Notes: generated from the letters alone by a model not told the origin. Positions 42,462-51,468 are shown, counted from the stretch's first letter. The stretch is DNA of 64,000 bases from Sphingomonas sp. Y38-1Y (GCF_032391395.1 NZ_CP135916.1:806001-870000); one strand, 5' to 3'. Numbers and translations: made by a program.

Positions 42462-44231
42462 ATGGCCGATCCCCTCGACGTCCTTCATGCCACCTTCGGC
42501 TTCACCCAGTTCCGCGGTGTTCAGGCCGAGGTCGTCTCCCGCGTGCTCGCGGGCGAGCGGACGCTGGCGGTGATGCCGACGGGGGCGGGGAAGTCGCTGA
42601 CCTATCAGTTGCCGAGCGTGATGCTCCCCGGCACGTGCGTCGTCGTCAGCCCGCTGATCGCGCTCATGCACGACCAGCTTCGCGCCGCCGAGGCGGTGGG
42701 GATTCGCGCGGCGACACTGACCAGCGCCGACGCCAATCGCGCCGAGACGATCGATCGGTTCAGGGCGGGCGCGCTCGACCTGCTTTATGTGGCGCCGGAG
42801 CGCGCCTCGCAGGGGCATTTTCGCGAGCTGCTCCAGCAAGCGCGGCTCTGCCTGTTCGCGATCGACGAGGCGCATTGCGTCAGCGAGTGGGGGCACGACT
42901 TCCGCCCCGATTATCGCCTGCTCCGTCCGCTCCTGGACGTGTTCCCGGACGTGCCGCGCCTCGCGCTGACCGCCACCGCCGACGCGCATACCCGCGCCGA
43001 CATCCTTGAACAGCTCGGCATTCCGCAAGAGGGCCTGATCGTCGCCGGATTCGACCGGCCGAACATCCGCTACACCATCACCCCGCGCGACAACACGACG
43101 CGCCAGATCATGGACGTGATCGCAGAGGCGGACGGGCCGGGCATCGTCTATGCCCAGACGCGCGCCGGGACCGAGAAGCTCGCCGAGGCACTCGCCGCCT
43201 CCGGCCGGCCGACGCGCGCCTATCATGCCGGGCTCGACCCCGCGGTCCGCGCCGCCAACCAGGCGGCATTTGTGGCATCCGAGGACATGGTGATCGCCGC
43301 CACCGTCGCGTTCGGCATGGGGATCGACAAGCCCGACGTCCGCTTCGTCGCGCATGCCGGGCTGCCCAAGTCGATCGAGGCCTATTACCAGGAGACCGGC
43401 CGCGCGGGGCGCGACGGCGACCCGGCGGTCGCGCATTTGTTCTGGGGCGCCGACGACCTCGCGCGCGCACGCCAGCGCATCGCCGAGGTCGAGCCGCATC
43501 GCCAGGCAGGCGAACGCGCGCGCCTTGCCGCGCTCGCCGGGCTGGTCGAGACCGCCGAGTGCCGCCGCGCGGTGCTGCTGCGCTATTTCGGCGAGGACCC
43601 GCCCGCGCATTGCGGCAATTGCGACAATTGCCTGACCCCGCCCGCCACCGTCGACGCGACCGTCGTCGCGCAGAAATACCTGTCGGCGGTGTTTCGCACC
43701 GGGCAGATGTTCGGCACCGGCTATATCGAGCAGGTGCTGACCGGCAAATCGACCGAGCGCAGCCTGACCAGCGGCCATGAGCGCCTGTCGGTCTGGGGCA
43801 TCGTCGAGGGCGAGGACGCGGCGTTGCTCAAGCCGGTCGGGCGCGCGCTGATGCTGCGCGATGCGGTGCGCGCCAACCCGCATGGGGGGCTCGAGTTCGG
43901 CCCGGGCGCGCGCGCGATCCTGAAGGGCGAGGCGGAGTTGCGCCTGATCGTCCCCCCCAAGCGCGAGCGGCGCCGCCGCGGCGGCGGCAGCGGCGCCACC
44001 GCCAACCCGGTCGGGCATCCACTGTTCGAGGCGCTGCGTGCCCGCCGACGCGAGATCGCGCAGGAAACGGGCCTGCCCCCCTATGTCATCTTCCATGATT
44101 CGACGCTGCGCGAGATGGCGATGGCGCGGCCTGCCAGCCTCCACGAAATGGGCCGCATCGCCGGGATCGGCGCGCGCAAGCTTGACGACTATGGCGCCGC
44201 CTTCCTTGAGGTGATCGCTGCGCACGCATAG
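42462..44231 (+). CDS. recQ: ATP-dependent DNA helicase RecQ
   Basis: 589 residues, normal for bacterial RecQ. It unwinds DNA in 3'-5' direction for recombination and fork repair. Helicase motifs are FRGVQAEVV (motif 0), MPTGAGKSLTYQLP with Walker A at about 38-46, FAIDEAHCVSEWGHDFRPDY, LALTATA, and YYQETGRAGRDG. The zinc-binding cysteines are in ECRRAVLLRYFGE and HCGNCDNCL. A winged-helix domain follows and an HRDC domain ends the protein (LFEALRARRREIAQETGLPPYVIFHD). The ATG at 42462 begins MADPLDVLHATFGF, typical of the family. It is divergent from the orphan membrane protein and followed by the DUF442 gene. Confidence 0.97.
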   Translation: MADPLDVLHATFGFTQFRGVQAEVVSRVLAGERTLAVMPTGAGKSLTYQLPSVMLPGTCVVVSPLIALMHDQLRAAEAVGIRAATLTSADANRAETIDRFRAGALDLLYVAPERASQGHFRELLQQARLCLFAIDEAHCVSEWGHDFRPDYRLLRPLLDVFPDVPRLALTATADAHTRADILEQLGIPQEGLIVAGFDRPNIRYTITPRDNTTRQIMDVIAEADGPGIVYAQTRAGTEKLAEALAASGRPTRAYHAGLDPAVRAANQAAFVASEDMVIAATVAFGMGIDKPDVRFVAHAGLPKSIEAYYQETGRAGRDGDPAVAHLFWGADDLARARQRIAEVEPHRQAGERARLAALAGLVETAECRRAVLLRYFGEDPPAHCGNCDNCLTPPATVDATVVAQKYLSAVFRTGQMFGTGYIEQVLTGKSTERSLTSGHERLSVWGIVEGEDAALLKPVGRALMLRDAVRANPHGGLEFGPGARAILKGEAELRLIVPPKRERRRRGGGSGATANPVGHPLFEALRARRREIAQETGLPPYVIFHDSTLREMAMARPASLHEMGRIAGIGARKLDDYGAAFLEVIAAHA

Positions 44232-44256
44232 ATGCGGGCGGCAAAAGGAGATGCCC

Positions 44257-44691
44257 ATGCCCGACATCCGCCGCATCGACGACAAGATCAGCGTCGCGCC
44301 CCAGATCTTCCCCGAGGAACTCCCCGGCATCGCTGCGCTCGGCTTTACCGCAATCGTCAACAACCGCCCCGACGACGAGGAGCCCGGCCAGCCGAGCGAC
44401 GCGGCGATGCGCGACGCGGCAGAGGCGGCTGGCCTCGCTTATACCTCGATCCCGATCACCCATGCCGGGTTCAGCCATCCGCAGATCGACGCGATGGCCG
44501 AAGCGCTGGACGCGGCGAACGGCCCGGTGCTCGCCTATTGTCGGTCGGGCACGCGCTCCTGCAACCTCTGGGCGCTTGCGGCGGCGAAGGCGGGCGGGTC
44601 GCCCGACGAGATCACCGGCAAGGGCGCGGGCGCGGGCTATAATCTGGGCGGCATCCGGCCGATGATCGACGCGCTGTCGAGCCGCGCATGA
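44257..44691 (+). CDS. TIGR01244/DUF442 family sulfurtransferase or phosphatase-like protein
   Basis: 144 residues. The fold is related to protein-tyrosine phosphatases; the active loop is YCRSGTRS with Cys in the CxxGxR form. Other marks are IVNNRPDDEEPGQPS and GITHAGF-type SIPITHAGFSHPQ. The family includes the beta-lactamase-hydrolase-like proteins (Blh/BigR partners) linked to sulfide handling, but the role here is unknown. Two ATGs are close together (44251 and 44257). AAAGGAG ends at 44250, so the second gives the proper six-base spacing. The stop overlaps the start of the next gene by four bases, so the two are coupled. Confidence 0.88.
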   Translation: MPDIRRIDDKISVAPQIFPEELPGIAALGFTAIVNNRPDDEEPGQPSDAAMRDAAEAAGLAYTSIPITHAGFSHPQIDAMAEALDAANGPVLAYCRSGTRSCNLWALAAAKAGGSPDEITGKGAGAGYNLGGIRPMIDALSSRA

Positions 44692-45086
44692 GTTGGACGC
44701 TGCTCGCCGGGTCGCTCGCCGCGGTCGTCGCACTGGCGGCGATCGCGCGGCGGCTGCGGCTGGGCGAGAGCAACATCGCCGATCCCGAGACGGCAATGGC
44801 GCTGGCGGAGGCGCATCTGGTCGGCTTCCACGCGCGCCACGCGCTGGTCGGCGGCAATGGCGAGGGCGCGCTGGTGGCGGGCAACGGTACGCTGGCGCTG
44901 CTCAAGCGGCACGGCGCGCGCGTGGCGGTGCGGCGCATGGTCGCGCCGCTCACGCTGTCGCCCGCGGTCGAGGGCGTCGCGATCGACAGCGGGGAGGCGA
45001 TGTTCGGCCGCGTCGCGCTGTTCGGCGTCACCGACGATCAGGTGCGCGAGGTCGAGGCGCTGGCGAACCGACCGACCGTGCATTGA
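44688..45086 (+). CDS. Hypothetical membrane-anchored protein (132 aa)
   Basis: 132 residues starting MSWTLLAGSLAAVVALAAIARR, a short hydrophobic segment followed by basic residues, then a soluble alpha/beta part ending EVEALANRPTVH. I do not recognise the function. Its ATG overlaps the stop of the DUF442 gene (ATGA), so it is translated with it. Codon use matches the neighbours. Similar unassigned proteins are, as I recall, found in sphingomonads. A sterol-desaturase-like gene begins 30 bases downstream. Confidence 0.75.
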   Translation: MSWTLLAGSLAAVVALAAIARRLRLGESNIADPETAMALAEAHLVGFHARHALVGGNGEGALVAGNGTLALLKRHGARVAVRRMVAPLTLSPAVEGVAIDSGEAMFGRVALFGVTDDQVREVEALANRPTVH

Positions 45087-45116
45087 GGCGACGCTGACAC
45101 GGGTGTAAATAGGGCC

Positions 45117-45992
45117 ATGCCGCCGGCGCTGCCCGATCCCGTGACCTATGCCATTCCGGGCTTCGTCCTGCTCGTGCTCGGCGAGATGCTGCTGGCGCGG
45201 CGGCGCGATCCGTCGCGCTATTGCCCGCGCGACACGCTGACGTCGCTGATGCTGGGGCTGGGGAGCACGATCGCGGCGCTCTTGTCGGCGGGCGCGGTGT
45301 TCGCGATGGCAATGTGGGTCCACGGCTTCCGCCTCTTCGACATTGGCTGGGCGTGGTATTGGTTCGTGCTCGCCTTCGTGCTCGACGACTTAGCCTATTA
45401 CGCCTTCCACCGCTCGGCGCACCGGGTGCGGCTATTCTGGGCGAGCCATGTCGTCCATCATTCGAGCCAGCACTATAATCTTTCGACCGCGCTCAGGCAG
45501 ACCTGGACGGGGTTCTTCAGCCTCAACTTCCTGTTTCGGCTGCCGCTATTCCTGATCGGCTTTCCGCCGGCGATGATCTTCTTCGTGGCGGGGCTCAACC
45601 TCGTCTATCAGTTCTGGATCCATACGGAGGCGGTGGGGCGGATGCCGCGGTGGTTCGAGGCGGTAATGAACACGCCCAGCCACCACCGCGTCCACCACGC
45701 TGCGAACGCGCGTTATCTCGACCGCAACTATGCCGGCGTGTTCATCGTCTGGGACAAGCTGTTCGGCACCTTCGAGCCCGAGCGGGAGGAGCGGCCCCGC
45801 TATGGCCTGGTCCACGATATCGGCAGCTTCAACGTGCTGTGGGCCGCCGTTCACGAATGGGCCGGCATCGCGCGCGACGTGTGGCGGGCGCCTTGGGGAT
45901 CGAAGCTCGGGTATCTGCTGCGCGAACCCGGCTGGAGCCATGACGGGAGCCGGGAGACGTCAGACATGATCCGGCGGCGAGCGCGCGATTAA
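45117..45992 (+). CDS. Sterol desaturase / fatty acid hydroxylase superfamily protein
   Basis: 291 residues with several membrane helices. The di-iron histidine clusters are present in the expected order: HRSAH (FHRSAHRVR), HVVHHSSQHYN and, near the C-terminus, HHRVHHAANARYLD; DDLAYYAFHR is characteristic. Members hydroxylate or desaturate fatty acids, sterols or carotenoids using oxygen. The true substrate here is unknown; hydroxylation of sphingolipid or other membrane lipids is one possibility. It starts 30 bases after the 132-aa gene and its stop overlaps the convergent DUF454 gene by four bases. Confidence 0.92.
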   Translation: MPPALPDPVTYAIPGFVLLVLGEMLLARRRDPSRYCPRDTLTSLMLGLGSTIAALLSAGAVFAMAMWVHGFRLFDIGWAWYWFVLAFVLDDLAYYAFHRSAHRVRLFWASHVVHHSSQHYNLSTALRQTWTGFFSLNFLFRLPLFLIGFPPAMIFFVAGLNLVYQFWIHTEAVGRMPRWFEAVMNTPSHHRVHHAANARYLDRNYAGVFIVWDKLFGTFEPEREERPRYGLVHDIGSFNVLWAAVHEWAGIARDVWRAPWGSKLGYLLREPGWSHDGSRETSDMIRRRARD

Positions 45993-46342
45993 GCGTCGGG
46001 CCGGCTCCAGATCCAGGTGCCGCTGACCAGCGCGACCAGGATCGGGATCAGCCAATAGGGCCAGGGCGCGAAGGCGAGCCCCAGGATCGCGCTGCCCGTC
46101 AGCCCGATCGTCGCCGCCCATTTGCCGCGCCGCGGGATCGCGCCGTGCTGGCGCCACGCAACCACCGGCGGGCCAAAGGTCGGGTGCCCGAGCAGCCACG
46201 CCTCGAACCGCGGGCTGCCGCGCGTGAAGCAGAAGGCGGCGAGGATCAGGAACGGCACGGTCGGCATGATCGGCAGGAAGGCGCCGATCACCCCCAGCAG
46301 CACCGCGATGCCGCCGCCCAGATTCCACAAGTGACGTATCAC
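45989..46342 (-). CDS. DUF454 (YbaN-like) inner-membrane protein
   Basis: 117 residues, nearly the whole protein being membrane segments: the family's N-terminal motif LGVIGAFLPIMPTVPFLILAAFCFTRGSPR is present in pieces (GAFLPIMPTVPFL, CFTRGSPRFEAW), followed by IPRRGKWAATIGL and a C-terminal pair of helices. The function of DUF454 proteins is not established. The start is a GTG at 46342, upstream of which GAAGGC is the only ribosome-like sequence. Its 3' end overlaps the sterol-desaturase-like gene in convergent orientation and it is divergent from the penicillin-binding protein gene. Confidence 0.88.
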   Translation of the reverse strand: MIRHLWNLGGGIAVLLGVIGAFLPIMPTVPFLILAAFCFTRGSPRFEAWLLGHPTFGPPVVAWRQHGAIPRRGKWAATIGLTGSAILGLAFAPWPYWLIPILVALVSGTWIWSRPDA

Positions 46343-46497
46343 GGGGTCGTGCTGCCTTCGCTCTCGATCGTTTCAGCTTCGATCAACCCGTAAGCCGGGC
46401 AAGGGGTCCGGCCCGGTCCGTCATTGCGGATCGGGCGGCGCGCATGCGATAAGCGCGATTGCGCCCAGTGTGTTGGCGCGTTAATACAGTCATTCCG

Positions 46498-48591
46498 ATG
46501 CGCATCGACAGCTACGACGCCTGGGGCCAGCCGCCCGCCCCGCCCGAGCCCGCGGCGCCTTATGGCGCGTCCCGTGCCGAGGGGCACCCGACCGGCAGCG
46601 ACGGCACGCCCCCGCCGCTGCCGCCCGGCTGGCGGCCGAGCCCGATGCGCTGGGTGGCACGAGGCGCGGCGGCGCTGATCGTGCTGCTCGTGATCGCCAT
46701 CGCCTGGCTGGCGATCACCGCGCCGCTCTCCAAGTCGCTCGAGCCGCCGGTGCCGCCCTCGATCACGTTGCTGTCGGCCGAAGGCGAGCCGATCGCGCGC
46801 CACGGCGCAGTCATCGGCAAGGCGGTCGACGCAACCAAGCTGCCCGCGCATGTCACCGGCGCCTTCCTCGCGATCGAGGATCGGCGGTTCCGCAGTCACC
46901 TGGGGGTCGATCCCCGCGGCATCCTGCGCGCCTTCGTCAACAACGTCTTCACGTCGAAGAGCTCGCAGGGCGGCAGCACGATCACGCAGCAGCTCGCCAA
47001 GAACGCGTTCCTCAGCAGCGACCGCACGCTCGCGCGCAAGCTGCGCGAGGTGATGATCGCCTTCTGGCTGGAGGCGTGGCTGACCAAGGACGAGATCCTG
47101 TCGCGCTACCTGTCGAACGTCTATTTCGGCGACAACGTCTATGGCCTCCAGGCCGCCGCACGCCATTATTTCAGCCGCGACGCCGACGAGCTGACCACCG
47201 GGCAGGCGGCGATGCTGGCGGGCCTCGTCAAGGCGCCGAGCCGGCTCGCGCCGACGCAGAATCTGAAGGGCGCGCGCGATCGGCAGGCGATCGTCGTCGG
47301 AGCGATGGCGGACGCGGGCTATCTGACCGCGAGCGAGGCGCGTGCGGTCGAACCCGCTCGGCTGAAGGTCGCCAAGGCCAAGCGGTTGCCGACCGGCACC
47401 TATTTCGCCGACTGGGTGCTGCCACAGGCGCGCGATCAGGCCGGCGCGATCGGTGCCGACCAGACCGTGCAGACGACGCTGGAGACCCGGCTCCAGCGCG
47501 CCGCCATCCGCGCGGTCAACTCGGCTGGCCTTCGCCAGGCGCAGGTCGCGATCGTGTCGATGCGCCCCGACGGCCGCGTCGTCGCGATGGTCGGCGGCAA
47601 GGATTACGCCGCCAGCCCCTTCAACCGCGCGACGCAGGCGCGGCGCCAGCCCGGATCGACGTTCAAGCTGTTCGTCTATCTCGCGGCGCTGCGCAGCGGG
47701 ATGAGTCCCGACGATACCGTCGACGATTCACCGGTGACGATCGCCGGCTGGAGCCCGAAGAACAACGACGGCCGCTATCTGGGCGAGATCAGCTTGGCGC
47801 GCGCCTTTGCCCGATCGAGCAACGTCGCGTCCGCCCGGCTGACGCAGCAGGTCGGGCCGAAGGCGGTCATCAAGGCGGCGCGCGACCTCGGCATTTCGAC
47901 GCCGATCCCCAACGAGGCATCGATCGCGCTCGGCACCTCGTCGGTGTCGCTGCTCGAACTCACCGCCGCCTATGCCGCGGTGGCGGCGGGCGAGATGCCG
48001 GTCCATCCGCGCGGGTTGGCGCGGCCGCCGGAGGGAAGCTGGCTCGAGAAGCTCGGCCTCGACACGCGGCGCATTCCGGGCGACCAGCTTGCCGGCCTTC
48101 GCACGCTGCTCGCCGCCTCGATCCGCGAAGGGACGGGGCGTTCGGCCAACCTGTCGGTCGAGGCGTTCGGCAAGACCGGGACGACGCAGGACAATCGCGA
48201 CGCGCTGTTCATCGGCTATGCCGACGGCATCGTCACCGGCGTGTGGGTCGGCAACGACGACAACACGCCCAATGCCGGCCTGTCGGGCGGCGGGCTGCCT
48301 GCGCGGATCTGGCGCGATTACATGATGCGCGCGACGGGGGCTGGGCCGGCGGGCCGGCCCGATCCGGTGATCGAGGACGTGATCGACGGCGCGGGCGACG
48401 ATGTCGGCAACCTGATCGACGTCATCGGCAACGGTGTCGAGGGGCTGCCGGGCGCGGTCCAGCGCGAGCTCGACGGCATCGGCGTGCGCGTCGGCCGCGA
48501 CGGCGGGATCGAGATCGATCGCGACCGCTTCGAACCCGACCGCCGCCGCCCCGAGGAAGGACCGCCGCCGGAGGATGACGAGGAGTTCTAA
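46498..48591 (+). CDS. Class A penicillin-binding protein (transglycosylase/transpeptidase)
   Basis: 697 residues. A Pro-rich cytoplasmic N-terminus (PPAPPEPAAP) precedes one membrane helix (about 58-80). The glycosyltransferase-51 domain has IEDRRF with the catalytic Glu near 127, GGSTITQQLAKN and KDEILSRYLSNVYFG. The transpeptidase domain has SxxK at Ser387-Lys390 (QPGSTFKLF), SSN in FARSSNVASA and KTGT near 559 (GKTGTTQ). A C-terminal tail rich in Asp and Glu ends the protein. It polymerises and crosslinks peptidoglycan. The ATG at 46498 lacks a strong ribosome site. It is close to PBP1A/1C types but I cannot assign the subclass. Confidence 0.94.
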   Translation: MRIDSYDAWGQPPAPPEPAAPYGASRAEGHPTGSDGTPPPLPPGWRPSPMRWVARGAAALIVLLVIAIAWLAITAPLSKSLEPPVPPSITLLSAEGEPIARHGAVIGKAVDATKLPAHVTGAFLAIEDRRFRSHLGVDPRGILRAFVNNVFTSKSSQGGSTITQQLAKNAFLSSDRTLARKLREVMIAFWLEAWLTKDEILSRYLSNVYFGDNVYGLQAAARHYFSRDADELTTGQAAMLAGLVKAPSRLAPTQNLKGARDRQAIVVGAMADAGYLTASEARAVEPARLKVAKAKRLPTGTYFADWVLPQARDQAGAIGADQTVQTTLETRLQRAAIRAVNSAGLRQAQVAIVSMRPDGRVVAMVGGKDYAASPFNRATQARRQPGSTFKLFVYLAALRSGMSPDDTVDDSPVTIAGWSPKNNDGRYLGEISLARAFARSSNVASARLTQQVGPKAVIKAARDLGISTPIPNEASIALGTSSVSLLELTAAYAAVAAGEMPVHPRGLARPPEGSWLEKLGLDTRRIPGDQLAGLRTLLAASIREGTGRSANLSVEAFGKTGTTQDNRDALFIGYADGIVTGVWVGNDDNTPNAGLSGGGLPARIWRDYMMRATGAGPAGRPDPVIEDVIDGAGDDVGNLIDVIGNGVEGLPGAVQRELDGIGVRVGRDGGIEIDRDRFEPDRRRPEEGPPPEDDEEF

Positions 48592-48601
48592 TTCGTTCTT
48601 C

Positions 48602-48628
48602 GTCATCCCGGAGTTGTTCCGGGGTGAC
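48602..48628 (+). terminator. REP-like hairpin after the penicillin-binding protein
   Basis: GTCATCCCGGA and TCCGGGGTGAC form an imperfect hairpin around GTTGT, immediately downstream of the PBP stop. It is a single arm of the repeat family seen at 31.2 and 36.9 kb and could help end transcription. The rest of the 117-base gap to purE shows nothing definite. Confidence 0.6.
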
Positions 48629-48708
48629 GGGTGGGCGGGACGTTCCACGTTGCCCTTTCCGATCCTCGCCGCTAGGGCACCGGGCTTTCCCGTTCGGGGC
48701 GAGATAGA

Positions 48709-49191
48709 ATGAGCCAACCGCTCGTCGGCATCATCATGGGCAGCACGTCCGACTGGGACACGATGGCGCGCGCCGCCGAGATGCTGGACACGCTGGCCGT
48801 CCCGCACGAGACGCGCGTCGTCTCCGCGCACCGCACCCCCGACCGGCTGGTGAGCTATGCGCGCGAAGCGGAGGGACGCGGCATCCGCGTGATCGTCGCC
48901 GGGGCAGGGGGCGCGGCGCACCTGCCGGGCATGGTCGCGGCGATGACGCACCTGCCGGTGCTGGGCGTGCCCGTCCGCTCCAAGTCGCTGTCGGGTCTCG
49001 ATAGCCTTCTCTCGATCGTCCAGATGCCCGCGGGTGTGCCGGTGGGCACGCTGGCGATCGGCGAGGCGGGGGCGGCGAACGCGGCGCTGATGGCCGCCTC
49101 GATCCTGGCACTCACCGACGAGGCGCTGCGTGACCGGCTGGTCGCCTGGCGCCAGGCGCAGACCGACAAGGTCCCCGACAGCCCGCAATGA
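48709..49191 (+). CDS. purE: N5-carboxyaminoimidazole ribonucleotide mutase
   Basis: 160 residues, the catalytic PurE of purine synthesis, which moves the carboxyl group of N5-CAIR to make CAIR. Marks are [12 protein letters not shown] at the N-terminus, [22 protein letters not shown] and a C-terminal helical tail. Length and order fit class I PurE. The ATG at 48709 begins MSQPLVG. Its stop overlaps the purK start by four bases, so the two are coupled in the usual purEK pair. Confidence 0.97.
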   Translation: MSQPLVGIIMGSTSDWDTMARAAEMLDTLAVPHETRVVSAHRTPDRLVSYAREAEGRGIRVIVAGAGGAAHLPGMVAAMTHLPVLGVPVRSKSLSGLDSLLSIVQMPAGVPVGTLAIGEAGAANAALMAASILALTDEALRDRLVAWRQAQTDKVPDSPQ

Positions 49192-50258
49192 TCGAGACAC
49201 TGTCCCCCGGAACCACGATCGGCATCCTCGGCTCGGGCCAGCTCGGGCGGATGATCGCGATCGCCGCCGCGCAGCTCGGCTATCGCTGCCACATCTATGC
49301 GCCGGAGACCGGGCCGGCGAACGACGTTGCGCCCGCCTTTACCCAGGGCGCGTATGACGACGATGCGGCACTGGCGCACTTCGCCGCTGCGGTCGATGTC
49401 GTCACCTATGAGTTCGAAAATGTCGAGGCGGCGCCGATCGAGCGGCTGAGCGATCTGGTCCCCGTCCGCCCCTCGCCCAAGTCGCTGGCGATCGCGCAGG
49501 ACCGCGTCGCCGAGAAGCGCTTCGTCGAGGAGCTGGGCGGGCGCGCGGCGCGCTGGGCCGAGGTGCCGGACCGCGCGAGCCTGGACGCCGCGATCGCCGC
49601 GATCGGCTGTCCCGCAATCCTGAAGACCACGCGCTTCGGGTATGACGGCAAGGGACAGGCGCGGCTTGCCTCGCCTGCCGATGCCGACGCCGCGTGGGAA
49701 GCGATCGGTGGCGGGCCGGCGATCCTGGAGGGGTTCGTCGCGTTCGAGCATGAATTCTCGATCGTGCTGACGCGCGCGGCGGACGGCACGATCGCCGGCT
49801 ATCCGCCCGTGCTCAACGTCCACAAGGACGGCATCCTCGACACCTCGACGCTCCCCGCACCCGCCGACGTCGCGGCGCAGTGGACCGAGGCGGCGACGCT
49901 CGCCGGCCGCGTCGCCGACGCGCTGGACCATGTCGGCGTGCTGACGCTGGAGTTCTTCTGCGGCGCCGACGGCCCGGTGTTCAACGAGATGGCGCCGCGC
50001 GTCCATAATTCGGGCCATTGGACGATTGAGGGTGCCGAGACCTCGCAGTTCGAGAACCATGTGCGGGCGATTCTGGGCCTCTCGATCGGCACCACGGGGC
50101 TGACGGGCGAGCGCGTCGAGATGCGCAACCTGATCGGCGACGATGCCGCGGACTGGGCGACGCTCGCGGGGGAAGCGGGCACCCACCTCCACCTCTACGG
50201 CAAGCGCGAAGCGCGGCCGGGCCGCAAGATGGGGCACGTGACGCGAGTGGTGCGGTAG
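49188..50258 (+). CDS. purK: N5-carboxyaminoimidazole ribonucleotide synthase
   Basis: 356 residues, an ATP-grasp enzyme that makes N5-CAIR from AIR, bicarbonate and ATP, the step before PurE. Marks are [16 protein letters not shown] (substrate loop), [22 protein letters not shown] (ATP lid), [20 protein letters not shown] and [17 protein letters not shown]. Translational coupling with purE is through an ATGA overlap at 49188. The 3' end faces the DUF559 gene, whose frame extends 64 bases into purK on the other strand. Confidence 0.97.
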   Translation: MIETLSPGTTIGILGSGQLGRMIAIAAAQLGYRCHIYAPETGPANDVAPAFTQGAYDDDAALAHFAAAVDVVTYEFENVEAAPIERLSDLVPVRPSPKSLAIAQDRVAEKRFVEELGGRAARWAEVPDRASLDAAIAAIGCPAILKTTRFGYDGKGQARLASPADADAAWEAIGGGPAILEGFVAFEHEFSIVLTRAADGTIAGYPPVLNVHKDGILDTSTLPAPADVAAQWTEAATLAGRVADALDHVGVLTLEFFCGADGPVFNEMAPRVHNSGHWTIEGAETSQFENHVRAILGLSIGTTGLTGERVEMRNLIGDDAADWATLAGEAGTHLHLYGKREARPGRKMGHVTRVVR

Positions 50259-50671
50259 GCCTTCCTCAGTCCTCCCCCGGGAGGGGGAGGGGGACCATGC
50301 GCAGCATGGTGGAGGGGTAGGTTGCCGCGCAAGCTTTCGACAATGTGACGCACGACGGCATCCAGATCGGTCAACACGTCTCTCGCTGGAATGCGCAGCA
50401 CACGAACGCCGTTTGCTGACAGCCAAGCATCTCTGGCACCGTCTCGTACCGGCCGATCACCGCGACCATGAGCCTCGCCGTCGACTTCGACCGCAAGCCG
50501 ATGCGCTGCGCAGAAGAAGTCGAGGACAAAAGGTCCAGCTGGATGTTGGCGGCGAAAACGCAGTCCGCCGGGTCTTGCCCGCAAGGCTTGCCACAGCAGC
50601 ACCTCGGGCAAAGTCATTTCACGGCGCAATCGTCGCGCGACCTGTTGCGTTCGTTTCGGGCCGTGCAGCAT
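50195..50671 (-). CDS. DUF559 domain protein (endonuclease-like, Vsr-related fold)
   Basis: 158 residues. The core (about 1-105) matches DUF559: QVARRLRREMTLPEVLLWQAL, GLRFRRQHPAGPFVLDFFC, LAVEVDGEAH and VRVLRIPARDVL. The Asp of VLDFF and Glu of VEVDG are the residues expected for a PDDEXK-type nuclease core. The tail after about 115 is encoded by a palindromic repeat and by antisense of purK, and is Pro/Gly-rich, so the functional domain ends earlier. Large related palindromes flank the gene at 50270-50321 and 50680-50732. The ATG at 50671 is next to the right-hand palindrome, whose GGAGGGG may serve as ribosome site. Cellular role is unknown. Confidence 0.82.
   Translation of the reverse strand: MLHGPKRTQQVARRLRREMTLPEVLLWQALRARPGGLRFRRQHPAGPFVLDFFCAAHRLAVEVDGEAHGRGDRPVRDGARDAWLSANGVRVLRIPARDVLTDLDAVVRHIVESLRGNLPLHHAAHGPPPPPGGGLRKAYRTTRVTCPILRPGRASRLP
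50270..50321. repeat. Left palindromic element flanking DUF559
   Basis: TCCTCCCCCGGGAGGGGGAG followed by a CCATGCGCAGCATGG hairpin and GGAGGGGTAGG. It matches the inverse of the element at 50680-50732 except at the hairpin tip, and resembles the palindrome at 23047. It lies inside the 3' part of the DUF559 frame. Confidence 0.78.
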
Positions 50672-50679
50672 TGCCGCAG

Positions 50680-50732
50680 CCTACCCCTCCACCGTTGCTT
50701 CGCAACGGTCCCCCTCCCCCTCCGGGGGAGGA
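50680..50732. repeat. Right palindromic element flanking DUF559
   Basis: CCTACCCCTCCACCGTTGCT then a TTGCTTCGCAACGG-type hairpin tip and CCCTCCGGGGGAGGA. In inverse it aligns along its whole length with the left element; only the tip differs. The pair encloses the complete conserved part of the DUF559 gene and its start. Confidence 0.78.
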
Positions 50733-50736
50733 ATAG

Positions 50737-51465
50737 TCAGGGCTTCCGCACCAACGTGATGATCGACAGCCCCGGCGGCAGGGGGACCCGCCCAACCAGG
50801 TGCCGCTCCAGCCGGAACACCGTCTCCAGCGCCTTGTTCACCGGCGCCGCGGGAGGCGAATCGTCGCTGTCGTCCTTGCCGGTGAGCTTGCCCGCCAAGC
50901 GCGCGGCGACCGCCACTGGGAACAACAGCGAGTTGAAGTAGCGCAGGCCATTGTGCCGGAGCCCCGCGGCGCGGATCGCCTGGTCCAGCGATCCCTTCGA
51001 ATAGCGGCGGTGATGGTGGTTCACCGTGTCGTGCGCCGACCACATCCACGGATGCGCCGGTACGGTGACGAGGATCGCACCGCCCGGCTTCAGCACGGCG
51101 GCCATGCCCCGGAGCGCGGCGACGTCGTCCTCGACATGCTCGACCACGTCGAGCACCGCGACGAGGTCGTAGGACCCGCGCTCGACCCCGGTAAGCGAGG
51201 GGAGGGGCGCGGTGCCGACGGGCTTGCCCAGTCGCTCGCTGGCGAAGACGCGTGCCGCCTCGTCGATCTCGATCGCGTCGACGTCGCCGAACCCCGCCAG
51301 CATCGGCAGGTTGTGGCCGGTGCCGCAGCCGATCTCGAGGATCCGCGCGTCCTTGGGGAGCGCCGCTTCCCGCGTCAGATAGTCGGCGAGGATCTCGCGC
51401 CGCGCGCGGTACCACCAGTGCGTCGTGTCGTGCGCCGCCATGCGGTCGTAGACGATGCGATCCAT
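50737..51465 (-). CDS. SAM-dependent class I methyltransferase
   Basis: 242 residues. An early WWYRARREIL segment precedes the Rossmann fold: ILEIGCGTGHNLPML for SAM binding, DAIEIDEAARVFA, LVAVLDVVEHVEDD and LKPGGAILVTVPAHPWMWSAHD. HHHRRYS follows, a pattern I associate with methyltransferases near polyprenol-linked glycosylation genes. The C-terminal part has a hydrophobic stretch (YFNSLLFPVAVAARL) that could contact the membrane. It starts three bases after the GtrA gene ends, so both share a transcript and divergent promoter with the GT-C-like protein. Substrate unknown. Confidence 0.9.
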   Translation of the reverse strand: MDRIVYDRMAAHDTTHWWYRARREILADYLTREAALPKDARILEIGCGTGHNLPMLAGFGDVDAIEIDEAARVFASERLGKPVGTAPLPSLTGVERGSYDLVAVLDVVEHVEDDVAALRGMAAVLKPGGAILVTVPAHPWMWSAHDTVNHHHRRYSKGSLDQAIRAAGLRHNGLRYFNSLLFPVAVAARLAGKLTGKDDSDDSPPAAPVNKALETVFRLERHLVGRVPLPPGLSIITLVRKP

Positions 51466-51468
51466 GGC

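Noticed and set aside
42390-44363. N-terminal extension of the orphan minus-strand protein through recQ
   Set aside because: The stretch is antisense to recQ and has no family features; a good ribosome site marks the start at 42389.
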